DNA from: Atopobiaceae bacterium
Lineage (GTDB): Bacteria > Actinomycetota > Coriobacteriia > Coriobacteriales > Atopobiaceae
Length of the DNA: 64,000 nt
Assembly: GCA_017510785.1 (NCBI GenBank)
Contig: JAFWMH010000026.1
Coordinates: 1 to 64,000, forward strand
Direction of reading: 5' to 3'
Shown: in pieces, positions 44,675-57,000 of the stretch
Layout of the letters: the number at the start of each line of letters is the position of its first letter
Numbering within the stretch: the stretch's first letter is position 1
Made by a program: the position numbers and the translations under genes
Notes under the pieces: model-generated
Seen by the model: the letters and a program-made list of their open reading frames with translations, nothing else
Databases searched by the model: none
What the model was told of the DNA's origin: nothing

Positions 44675-44705
44675 ATTATACCACATTTGGAGCCGTCGGC
44701 CGCAA
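44675..44705 (-). promoter_or_regulatory. Promoter upstream of the DUF3800 remnant
   Basis: On the minus strand TTGCGG (44700-44705) and TATAAT (44675-44680) are 19 bp apart. The -10 element is a perfect consensus. Confidence 0.5.
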
Positions 44706-44783
44706 GAACTGGCTCTTCAGCAACACGCCGCGGGGCGCCAAGTGTCCTCTTCGCCACACATTACTGGTACCCATCATCGTAAC

Positions 44784-44925
44784 GTGTACCCAGGGCGCCA
44801 CTTAGGCTTGCCCTAGCGCGCTAAATGGCCCCCCGGTACACATGATGAGTGGCGGGTACCCGTAACGTGTACCCACGGTGCCACTTAGGCGAGGTTCTGT
44901 CCACTAAACGGCCCCTGTGGTACAC
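44784..44925. repeat. Two matched stem-loops, 83 bp apart
   Basis: Stem-loop 1 (44784-44841): GTGTACC with GGTACAC outside, and GCCACTTAG with CTAAATGGC inside. Stem-loop 2 (44867-44925): GTGTACC with GGTACAC, and GCCACTTAG with CTAAACGGC. Both have a 15-nt apical loop of different sequence (GCTTGCCCTAGCGCG and GCGAGGTTCTGTCCA). There is no gene between 44687 and 45076 other than these and the adhesin terminator. Confidence 0.75.
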
Positions 44926-44965
44926 AACGTGTAACGAGCTTTCATACAGTAGTCAAAAGCACAGT

Positions 44966-45015
44966 ACAAAAGAGCCCGCGGGCCACCGGGAGGTTTTCCC
45001 AGTAGCCCGCGGGCT
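44966..45015 (-). terminator. Terminator of the giant adhesin gene
   Basis: AGCCCGCGGGC (44973-44983) pairs with GCCCGCGGGCT (45005-45015). On the minus strand the stem is followed by CTTTTGTAC. It starts about 60 bp after the stop at 45077. Confidence 0.82.
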
Positions 45016-45076
45016 TGGCAGTGCATCAGCTGTGCACGTCAGTCGTCAGTGTCCGACGTCACACTCGTAGCTTTCG

Positions 45077-48000
45077 CTACTTGTTGCGCCGACGGGTGAT
45101 ACCGAAGACGATTCCTGCGACACCAACAATCACCAGTGCGATGATGCCAACGAAGCTCGTCGGATCGGACGTAGTGGCCAGTCCAGCGCGTCCGGAGGTA
45201 GCAGTAGTAGCAGTCGTGGTCTTCTTGCCCTCCTCTGTAGGAGGCGTGTAACGGTTGTTCACGGTAAGCTTGTCATTCTTGAACTCGTCCTTGAATGTGC
45301 CGTTCCTAATCTGCTCGCTCATCTTGTTCCAACGCTCGATTGCACTCAGGCCCGTGTACTCGGACGAATCCCACGATACGATGTAGCGCACGCTTGTACT
45401 CATATCATTGTTAACCGTAACAGCAACGTAGTTAGGCGTAGTATCGTAGCTCATGCCGGTTGTCTTGTTCTCAGGTTCCACCTCGGTAATGGTATACCAA
45501 TAGGTACCGGGCTCGGTGTAGATTATGTTATCAAACGTACCAGTTGCGCCAGCCTTTACCTTAACAGAGGTGTTTTGAGGAAGGACATCAGACTTCTTCA
45601 ATCCAAGATCAACCTTATCCAGCTTGAACTCGAACTCTTCGTTGCCCTTGTAGTTCTCGCCCAAAACCTGCTTGGTAACAGCCAGCTGCGCCTGAGATTG
45701 ACGTTTGTTGGTGCAGGTCACGACGGATGAGGCCTCGTTTTCAGACTTAACTTCGCTCAAATCCGCCTTGAGACCACCAGCATCCGTCTCCCTCACACGA
45801 TAGTACAACTTGCTGTTTATTAGCGGCAGTCCCGTTGCGGTGCGAACCTCGCCATCCTTCAGCGTGAACTTCGCGACACCCTTCTCAAACGTCATGTCGC
45901 CATATGTACCGTTAACGTCCTCACGTACCTCGCCTTCTGCACCCGTGGCTGTTTTAAGAGTAACTTCGAACGGGAATTCCTTCTCCTTGTCCGCTTTTAC
46001 GTCGCTCTCAACAACCTTCTTAACACTCAGCGTGCCGTCGGCAGGTTTGTACGTGTTGGTTACCTCGGCATGCTCATTTGTCTCCGTGGACTTGCCCGCG
46101 TCGCAGTCAGCCTTATTTGCGTAATACCGCACGGTCGTCATCAGATTATCGTCCACGACTACAGTCGCATAGCGCGGCGTAGTGTCATACGTCACACCAT
46201 AGGTCTTCTTTGCAGGAGCGACCTCAGTTATCGTGTAGATGTACGTTCCTGCGTCTTCGTATGCAATTGCGTCGAAGGTTCCAGTCTCCCCGGCTTTAAC
46301 CTTAATCGTAGTACTCTCTGGCAACTTATCTGTACCTTCGTCGACCTTCTCAAGCTTGAATTCGAAGTCTTCGTTTGCGGTATACGATCCTTCGGGCGTA
46401 GCCACGAGATTCTTCTTTACGCGGAGCAATGCCTTGCCCTTGTTCGGTACAAATTTGTTCACGATCTTGGCCTCGGCAGTCTTGCCAATCTCGACGCTGG
46501 CAGTAGCCTCAAGTTTGGACTCCTCGGGAACAAACGCACGACCCTCGATCTCGGTTATGTCGCCGGTGTTCGTCTCGGTAACGGTGTACTTACCAGCCGG
46601 AATCCTGGTGAACTCAAGATAATTCGGCTCAGGGGAAACCGTGTTCGTGATCTCCTCGTCCGAGAATACCGTCTTGCCGTCCTCGAGGCCCAGGTAGCGT
46701 CCGTTCTCGTCTTGCACGGTAACCGTAAACTTCTTGTTCTGATACTCGTTCGGAGAGAGGTCCTCAACGCCCGCGAGCGTCTTCACGACCTTGAGTTGGC
46801 CAACCTGGTACTTGTTCACCACGGTGGCAGCCTCGTCGGATGCCTCCTCGTCGTCGGCACGCCTCACAAGCTCATCGGGGTCATTGCCGTAGTACACGCG
46901 GTAGTCGAATCCGTCGCCGCCAAGTACCCTCACGAGCGCGTACTGGGGCTCCATGTTGTACGTCATGCCGGGCGTCGGATTCTCGGGCTCGACCTCAGTA
47001 ATCTTGTAGAAGTAGTCGTGCGCCTTGATGCTCGCATACTTAATCTTGCCGAAGTTCTCGGTGGTGTAGGTTCCGTCCGCCTTGCGCGTAACCGTGACCT
47101 CGGTACCGGGCTCCTCGCCGACCGCGGGCAGCTCGTCCACGAACTCCGTCTCGGCCTCGTTCTCGTCGCGGTTGGCCTTCTCGAGCGTGAACGTAAACTC
47201 CTCGTTGCCGTCGTACTGGAATTCGCCACCGTTGCCAGTGCTCTGGACCTTCTTGGTCACCGCGAGCTGGGCGTCGCCGGAGGATCCTTCCCAGACGTTG
47301 GTAATCTTCACTCGCCCGATTCTGTTCGCAGTTACCCTCACGCGCCCGTTCTGGCCTAGCTGATACGCCCACACGTAGCTGGGGTCATCGCCCTGCGAGC
47401 GCTGCTCAATCACGCGGTACGTGCCCACCTTCAGGTTGTCGATTGTCCAAGTGAGGGTGTTGTTTCTCGTATTCTCGGTGAATTCAGCCAGAGTCTTCAC
47501 AGCGGGCTTGCCGTCGATCTGGAGCACGTTGCCGTCCTCGTCCGTCACCGTGAAGGTATAGGCCTCCCTCTGTTTCTTCGTGAGTTCACGATCCGCGCCC
47601 CGCGTGAGCGAACGACCACGGATGACCTTCTGGATCTGCAGCTTTCCGAGCTCGGTGTCGTACACGTTACCCGCCAGGCCGTCGAGCTGTTCGTTGGCCG
47701 TGAGCTCGAGGTCGCCGTCGAGCACGTCGCCCGTGAGCGTCTCAAGAAGCGAGAGGCGACGCTCGTCCGTATCCGCGAAGTTGGGCTCTTCGCCCTCGGA
47801 GGCGTGGTCCCACGCGGTCACATGACCAGCGACGACCTCGAACACGACCGGCGTGATGGTGTCGTAGCCTGTGGGCGCCGTGGTCTCGGTGAGGAGGTAC
47901 GTGCCGTCGTCGAGGCCCTTGAAGGTGAAGGTGTTGCCAGCCACCTCGACCGGGTAGGACGCGATAATCTTGTTCGTCACCTTGTAGTCATCGATGTCTT

Positions 48001-51000
48001 GGTCGTACTCGTACGACACCTGGCCGTCTTCGTCGAGCTTGATCTTTTCGAGCGTGAACTCCGCGCCTTTGAGCGGCTGCTCGTCGGCCGCATCGAACTT
48101 GCTCACGTCAACCTTGTAGGTGAACGCGATGACGTAGTCCCAAGGCGTCTCCTCGGTGTCGTCCTTGTCATCGTCGGAGGTTGAGGTGTTGGAGTAGATC
48201 AGCTTGCAGCCGTTCACGTTGCCCTGCTTGCCGAGCTTGGCGTTCGAATTGAGCGTGGCGGTGAAGTACACGTTGACCTCCGCCTCGTTGAGGGACTTGT
48301 CCGCGATCTGCTTGCGCGCGTCGCCCTCGCTTTCGCCTGCCCAGTCGATGCGGACGGTGAACTCCCGGTCGTTCGCGCTCGCGAACACGTACTTGCCGAG
48401 GTCGCGCTCCGTGCCGCCCTTGGGCTTGATGGTGACGCGCTCGATCTCGCTGAAGGTGAGGCTCGGCTCCATCTTGTCAACGAAGGTGATGTGGTAGTTG
48501 AAGTAGTTCGTCACGTCGTCGGCCAGCGTGGCGGTGAGCTTGTACGGCACGGCGTCGCCGATGTCGTAGTCGGCCGAGTCCTGCCACTCGCTCGTCTCGC
48601 CGGTGGAGTCGTTGGTGTCCTTTATCTTCTTCTCGAACTCGGGCGTGTCGTGCGGCGTGTTCTCCACGTTGCTCTTGAGCGCCGCGAGCGCCTCGTCCGC
48701 CTCGAGCTTGAGCGCGCCGGTCTCCTCGTTGCCGGTGAGGCTGGTGAGGATGGCCAGGCGATGCTCCTTGCGGTCTGCGAACGTCGGGTCGTCCTCGGCG
48801 TCAATGTAATCCCACGTGTCGCCGTGCTCCGCCTCCACCACGAAGGTGACCGGGTCGAGCAGCTTGTAGCCCTTCGGCGCCTTTGTCTCGGTGAGGCGGT
48901 AGGTGCCGTCGTCGAGGCCCTCGGCCTTGAAGATGTTCTTCTTCTCGCCGCCGCCGTTGGAGATGAGCTCCACGAGCTCCCACGTGGGATCGGCGCCGTC
49001 CTTGCCGGCAATCCTCTTCTCGAGCTTGAACTCGGCGCCCTCGAGAGGCTCGCTCTTCTCGTTCACCTTGCTGAGGTCGACGTCGTACGTGAATGCGATG
49101 ACATAGTCCCAAGGCGTTTCGTCCTCGCGGTCGAGCTCGTCGATCTGCGGGCTGTTGCTGTACTTGAGCTGCGACTTGTTCACGTTGCCGGGCTTGCCGC
49201 GCTTGGCCGTCTTGTTGAGGGTGGCGGTAAACTCGACCTCCACTGTCGCGCCGTTGAGGTTGGCGTCGGCGATGGTTTGCTGTTCGTCGCCCTCGCCTTC
49301 GCCAGCCCAGTCGAGGCGCACCACGAAGTCGTGGTCGTTCTTCACGCTGTCGTCAACCGCGAAGCCGTCCGTGATCTCCTTGCCGTCGGCTCCGATGACC
49401 TTGACCATTGCGTCCTTGTTGTAGTCGAGCGTGGACTCCATCTTGTCGCTGAAGGTGATGTGATACTTCTTGTAGCTCGTCACGTCGTTGGGCAGCTTTG
49501 CGGTGAGCTTGTACGGCACGGCGTCGCCGATGTCGTAGTCGGCCGAGTCCTGCCAGCCGCTCGTCTTGCCGGTGGAGTCGTTGGTGTCTTTGATCTTCTT
49601 CTCGAAGTCGGGCGTGCCAGGCTTCGTGTTGGTGAAGGAGACGGTGTTGACCTTTGCGGACTTGCCGTTTTCGACCGTCACGTCGCGAGCCGGGACGCCG
49701 AGCAGCTTCATGGCCTTGTTGGTGCTTTGGTCGGTGAGCTCCGTCACGGTGTAAGTACCGGCATAGAGGTGGTCAACCGTAGCGGTGTTCGACTTGCCGT
49801 CGGTAATCTCGATGGTTGCCGTCTTCGTCACGCGGTCGGCCTCCTCGAACTCTGCGGGACCGGTGACCTCAAACGTGTAGGTGCCGTCGGCTTCCTTGCT
49901 CGTGGTCTCCTTGCCGTTCACGGTGACGTTCTTCTGGATAACGAGCTCGCCGAGCTTGGTGTTCACGAGGTCGCCCGCGAGCGTCGCGAGGTTCTTGTCG
50001 GTGGTGAGGGTGAGCTTGCCTTCCGTCTCGCTGGCGTTCGTTTGCGTGCCCTCGAGGTTCGTCAGGATCTCGAGGCGTCCCTGGCCGTTCGCGTCGAACT
50101 CGTCCGAGGTGTAGTTCCACTTGGCACCGTGCTCGGCCGTCACCTCGATGATGATCGGGTCGATCTTGCGGTGGTTGTCGGGCGCCGTGACCTCGGTGAG
50201 ACGGTAGATGCCGTCGTCGAGACCCTTGGCGCTGAACAGGCTGCCAGCCTTCGTGAGCGAGACTTCCTCCCACGTGGGATCGGCGTTGTCCTTGCCGGCG
50301 ATTTGCTTCTCGAGCTTGAACTCCGCATCCTCGAGCGCCTGCTTGTCCTCGTCCACCTTGTTCACATCGACCTTGTACGTGAACGCTATGACATAGTCCC
50401 AAGGTGTCTCTTCCTCGTCCTCGTCGGAGTCGTCCTCGCTTGACGGCTTGTTGGAGTAGGCGAGCTTCGCTCCGTTCACGTTGCCCTGCTTGCCGAGCTT
50501 GGCATCCTCGTTGAGCGTGGCGGTGAAGTACACGTGGACAACAGCCTCGTCGAGCTTGAGGTTCTCGTCGTCACCGATGTAGCCCTCGCCACCGTTCGGG
50601 CCAGCCCAGTCGATGCGCAGCGTGAAGTTCTGGCCGTCAACCTTGTTGAACACGTACTTACCCAGGTCGCCCTGCGAGCCGGCCTCGACGTCGGTCTCCA
50701 CGCCATCCTTCGGAGTGATGGTCACGCGCTCGATCTTGTTGAACGTCAGGCTCTGCTCCATTTGGTCGGTGAAGGTGACGTGGTACTTGTGGTACGCCGA
50801 GACATCGTCGGCCAGCGTTGCGGTGAGCCTGTAGGGCACGGCATCGCCGATGTCGTGGTCGGCCGAGTCCTGCCACCTGTTGGCATCGAATGCGGAGATG
50901 TCCTCGGGCTTCACCTCGTACGAATCGTTGACGTCGGCCGTCTTCTTGTCGAACTCAGGCTTGTCGGGCGTGTAGGTATTGGTGATGATGAGCTTGTCCT

Positions 51001-54000
51001 TGGTACGGTCGTACCTCACCGTCGCAGTGAGCTCGTTCGTCTCCTCGTCCTTCTCGACGCTTACGAGCACCACGTGGTCGGCGGTGTCGTAGGTGACGCC
51101 CTTCACGCCGTCGTTTGTCTCGGTGATGACGTAGTAGTAGTCGCCAGCCTTCGTGTAGGTGATCTCGCCCCACGTGGCCGTCTTGTTCGCCTCAGTGGCG
51201 TAGGCCTTCGTTCCGTCGTTCTGGTCGCTGACCGCGGGAGGCATGGGGGTCGTGCGCTTCTCAGCCGTGAGCGTGAACTCGAACCTCTTGGCCTTGCCCC
51301 AGGCGTCGAACTTCTTGGTGGCCTCGATTACGGCCTTCGCCGGCGTGAAGGTGTTGGTGATCGTGAGTGAATCTTGCTTGTCGTACTTCACCTCGGCGGA
51401 GAGCGCGTTCGTTTGCTCGTTCTGCGTCACAGTAACCACCACAGTGTGCGGCGTCGTGTCGTAGCTCACGCCATCCACGCCGTCGTTGCGCTCGGTAATG
51501 GTGTAGGTGTACACACCCGGCTTCTCGTAGTTAATCTCGCCCCACGTGGCCTTCTTGTTGGCCTCGGTCGCGGTGGCAACGGCGCTGGTGGGCATGGGCG
51601 CTCCGCCTGCTATATCGGCATCATTGTTGTCCTTGGCCGAGACAGCCGCAAGATCGAACGTAAAGCTCTTGGCCTGGCCCCAGTCGTTGAACTCCTTCGT
51701 TGCCTCAATCGTGGCCGTAGCCGGGGTGAAGGTGTTGTTGATGGTAAGCGAATCGGCCTTGTCGTACTTCACGTCGGTGCTGAGCTTGTTGCCGGCACCC
51801 TTGGTTACGGTAACGACTACGTTGTGCGGCGTCGTGTCGTAGGTGACGCCCGGCACGCCGTCGTCGGTCTCCGTAATGGTGTACTTGTACACGCCGGCCT
51901 TCTTGAACTCGATTTCGCCGAAGTCGACGGTCGGTTTGCTCTTCGTGGCGTCGAGCGCGAACTCGCCGTCGGTAGCGCCAGCAGGCATCGGGGTATCGAC
52001 GCCGTCCACGTTGTTATCGCCCGCCTTGAGCGTGAAGGTGAACTTGTTGGCCTTGCCCCAAGCATCCGCGCCGAGGTTCGTGAGGAAGCTCTTGGTAGCC
52101 TGGATGCTCGCCTTGGGTGACTCGGAGCGGTTCGTAATGGTGAGAGCATTCGCCTCCGTCTCGCCGTACTTCACCTCGGCAGAGAGCGCGTTGGTACCGG
52201 AATCCTTGGTTACGACGACCTTAACGGGATACGGGGTAGTGTCGTAGGTTACGCCGTCAACTCCGTCGTCGGTTTCGGTAATGGTGTACTCATACGTGCC
52301 AGCCTTGTCGTAGGCAATCTCGCCGAACACCGCGTCGAGCTTCTCCGGATCCTTGGTGGCTTGGGCGGTAATCTTGCCGTTCGCAGCACCCGTGGGCATC
52401 GGAGCGTTGTTCTTGGCCTCGAGCGTGAACTTGAAGTGGTCGGCGTTACCCCAGTCGTTGATGGCCTTCGTCACCTTAAGGGTACGCTTAACCGGCGTAA
52501 AGGTATTGGTGATAATGAGCGGCTTGTCGGTATCGTCGTACGTCACCGACGTCTGGAGCGTGTTGTTCTTGTCGCGCACCACATTAACCACAACGTTGTG
52601 TGTGGTGGTGTCGTACGTGACGCCGTCCACGCCATCGTTGGTTTCGGTAATGGTGTAGCGATACTGGCCTTCGGTGGTGTAGGCAATGTCGCCGAAGTTG
52701 ACCTTGGGCTCCTGTTCGGTAGCGTCCTTCGCAAGCGTGCCGTCGTCTGTGGCGCCAGCGGGCATCGGTGCACCATTCACACTCGCAAGCGTGAAGGTGA
52801 ACTTCTGGGCCTTGCCCCAGTCCTCGAATGCCTTCTCGGCCTCAATTTCGGCATGGGCGATGTGATCATCGACGACGTCACCCGTCAGGGTAGCGAGTTC
52901 TTTGTCGGCCTGGAGCTTAATCGCACCACCAGTAGTGTTGCCCGTCAGAGACTCAAGCACCTCAAGACGTGCCGGGGTAGCTGCGGTTGTGTAGAAGTCA
53001 GCAGAATCCACGTCGCCGTTGGAGTTTGCATCCCACGAAGTTACGTGTCCAGCGTTCACGACGAAGGTGATAGGATCAATCTTGGTGTAGTCAGTCGGAG
53101 CCTCCGTCTCGGTGAGAACGTACGTGCCGTCATCGAGACCCTTGAAGGAGAACACCGGGTCGGCACCCATATTGGTGTATGCCTGCACGACCTCCGCGGT
53201 ATTATTGGCAAAGACCTTCTCGAGCTTGAACTTCGCGCCCTTTAGCTCTGCCCCAGACTGGTCCTTCTTGTTAACGTCCACCTTATAGGTAAAGGCTATA
53301 ACGTAGTCCCACGGGGTGTTCTCGTGACTGTCACCGTTGTTGGGGTTGTTCGAATACGTGAGCTTGGCGCCGTTAACATTGCCTTCCTTGCCGAGCCTCG
53401 CCTTGTCGTTAAGCTTCGCATGGAAGGTGAGTTCGACGCGTGCACCATTGAGCTTGGACGTAATGTTGCGCTGTCCGGTGCCGTTCTTCACCCATTGCAT
53501 GCGTGCACTGAAGCTGTGTTCAAGGTTTTGGTACGTGAACGAATTCGCGAGCGACTCTTCCGTACCATCGTTGTAGAAAATCTTTACGTCGTCGAGCCAC
53601 TTATTATTGCCCTCCAGCGAGAGAGACTCTTCCATTTGGTCCGTGAACCATACGTCATATGCCTTGTAGTCCGACACGTCGTTCGCAAGAATTGCGGTGA
53701 GCTTGTACGGCACGTCATCACCGATGTCGTAGTCGGCCGAGTCCTGCCAGCCGCTCGTCTCGCCGGTGGAGTCGTTGGTGTCCTTGATCTTCTTCTCGAA
53801 GCTGGGCTTACCGGGCTTCACGTTGGTGAACTCGGCTGTGTGAACCTCAACGTCCTTGCCAACTTCTACCTGAACCTGCACGTCGTTTCCGCTGAGAAGC
53901 ACCATTCCCGTGGGGTTCTGTTCGATCTGCTCATGCACCGTGTACGTACCAGCCGAGAGCTCCTCAAGGGTAGCAGTGGCAGACTTACCGTCCTTCACCT

Positions 54001-57000
54001 CAAGCTCAACAGTATTCTGATATTCATTAGGACCAGTCACCTGGAACTTGTAAATGCCATTAACTGCGTCCTTCTCCTCCTGGGTGCTTGCTTCGCGACC
54101 ATCGAACAACACGTTCTTCTTGATGTGAAGCTTACCAAGCGAGGTGTTTTCAACTTCGCCCGTAAGGTGGCTCTCGTCACCAGATTGCTGGTCGATGTTA
54201 AGGGTGAGTACGCCGGTTGTCGTGTTACCCGTCAGGCTCTCAAGCACAGATGTACGTGCCGGGGTCACATCGTCGGGCAGGTATGCAAGAGCCGCTTGGC
54301 TGTTGGCGTTCTCCCATTCAGCCTTGTGAGTTGCCGCAACAACAAACGTAATCGGATCGATTTGCTTGTAGCCGTCCGGAGCCTTGGTTTCCGTAAGTAC
54401 GTAGGTACCGTCATCCAGTCCGCGGAAGCTGAACTTCGGATCATTGTTAATCACGGTATAAGTCTGTACGACCTCGGTGGTGTTGTTAGCATTGACCTTC
54501 GCAAGCGTGAACTCAGCACCGATAAGAGGCTTCTTTTGCTCGTCGACCTTGTTCACGTCCACCTGATACGTAAATGCAATCACGTAATCCCAAGGCTTCT
54601 CGCCCTCGTCGGAATCATCTTCAGAGTTCGGATTGTTGGAGTAAGAAAGCTTGCATGCGTTGATGTTGCCCTGCTTGCCAATCTTCGCCGTGTTGTTAAG
54701 CGTGGCAGTGAAGTAAACTTCGACCACGGCGCCATTGAGGCTATCGTCGGCAATTGTTTGTTGCTCGTCACCCTCGCCCTCGCCATGCCAGTCGAGCCTG
54801 AGCGTAAAGCCGTGCACTTTTCCGTCACCGCTGGCAGGATTCGGCGTAAGCGTATAGTTGGTCGCTTCAACGCCGTTCAGTGTAACCTTCTTGAGTACGT
54901 TGAAGTCGAGCGAACTCTCCATCTTGTCGGTGAAGGTGATGTGGTAATTCTTGTAGGACGTTACATCGTTGGAAAGCGTGGCGGTGAGCTTGTATGGCAC
55001 ACTGTCACCGATGTCGTGGTCGGCCGAGTCCTCCCACCTAGTAGGATCGAACTGAGAGATGTCCTCGGGCTGCGTTTCCTGCGAATCGTTAACATCAGCA
55101 ATCTTCTTGTTAAACTCGGGCGTGCCAGGCTTGGTGTTGGTAAACTCGGCCGTCGGAACGGTGGTCGGATTAGTCGCGTCGTTAAGCGCGGTAACCGTTA
55201 CCGTGCGTGAAGTTCCGCCCAGAAGTACGATGCCCTGACCCGCAAGCGCTCTCGTATCCTCAGTAATGGTGTATTCGTCGGGAATAAGGTTGCTCAAAGT
55301 CGCCGTGTTTGATTGTCCGCCCCGAATAGTAATGTCGATCGTTTCTTGGTAGTTCGCATCGCCCTTACGTGTCACGTTAAAGGTATACGTTCCGTCCAGT
55401 GCGTCGTCGGTAACGGCCTTTCCGTCCTTCGTAACGTTCTTCTTGATGATGAGCGATCCAAGGCCTTGGTTCGTAACGTCGCCCACGAGCGTGGCAAGAT
55501 CGTTATCTGCTGCAAGATCAAGCTCGCCAGTAGTAGTGTTGCCCGTGAGGCTCCTCAGTACGCTGCTTCGTCCGGTCACATCGAACACCGGATTATCTCC
55601 CGTGGTGTTGTAGTTCCAAAGGTCTGCATGCCCAGCGGTTACGGTAAATACAATATCCTCGAGCTGTGCATACTTATCGGAAGGCTTCTGCGTCTCCTTG
55701 AGCACGTAGGTGCCGTCGTCGAGACCCTTGAAGGAGAACACCGGGTCGGTACCGATATTAGCGTACTGCTGTATGACCTCGGTAGTGTTGTCGGCCTTGA
55801 CCTTTTCGAGCGTGAACTGCGCGCCCGTAAGATCGTTTCCGTCCTGGTCCTTCTTGTTTACGTCAACCTTATAGGTGAAGGCGATGACGTAGTCCCACGG
55901 CAGCTCAGTCTCGTCGGAGTCGTCCTCACTCGTCGGGTTGTTGGAGTAGGCCAGCTTGCTCGCGTTGACGTTGCCCTCCTTGCCAAGCTTGGCGTTATCG
56001 TTGAGCCTGGCCTTGAAGTACACGTCAACAACGCCGAGGTTGAGGCTCGTGTCGGCGATGGGCGCGTCGCTAGTGCCGGCCCAGGCCACACGCACGGTGA
56101 ACTTGTGGTCGTTCACCTTGGTGAGTTCATACCCGCTCGTAAGCTTGTTGCCGTTCACGAACACCTCAACGCTGTCTTGGATGAAGTCGAGCGACTCCTC
56201 CATCTGGTCGGTAAACGTCACGTGGTACTTCCTGTAGCTCGTCACGTCGTTGGCAAGCGTGGCGGTGAGCTTGTACGGCACCTCGTCACCAATGTCATAG
56301 TCGGCACTATCCTGCCAGCCGCTCTCCTCGCCGGTGGAGTCGTTCACGTCCTTGATCTTCTTCTCGAACGTAGGCTTATCAGGCTTGGTGTTCGTAAACA
56401 CGGCCTCTTGAACGCCCGTGTTTATCACGCCGGTGTTGCCCACTCTTCCGTACAGCACGAATCCATCCGTCGCGCTTTCGGTTACGGTGTAGTTTATCCC
56501 GATGGGAAGATTCGTGGCAGCAAGTTCTTGGTCGGCCTTCAGAGTGAAGTTAGCCACACCATTCGTGAACTCCATCGCACCGTAGGTCTTGTTGCCTGTC
56601 GTGTTAATCGACGTATCCGAGAGGGTTACGGTGAAGTTGAAGAGTTGGTCCTTATCTTCCACGCGACCCAACAAAAGCTTCTTGCTCACCTTAAGTCCAC
56701 CGGTCAAGCGCTTGTTGGTGAACTTCACCTTGGACTGCTGCTTGGTAATGTTACCCGTATCTCCATCCTTGGTTACTTCAAAGCCGGTTGCACTCTCCTC
56801 GGTAACGGTATATCCAACACCAATGGGCAAGCCATCCACCGAGGCAACCTCGCCACCTTTGAGTTCCACCGTGGCTACGCCACTTACAAAGCTCAGGGAC
56901 TTGTCGCCATCCGTAACCACGTTATAACGCCGCGGACGATCATTGGTGCCAATGGTGTTGTCGTCCAAACGCACGGTGAACTTAAACGTGCGGTCTTGGT

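Noticed and set aside
48491-50443. 650-codon plus-strand frame opposite the giant adhesin
   Set aside because: Its repetitive sequence simply mirrors the supermodules on the other strand, and it has no start signal.
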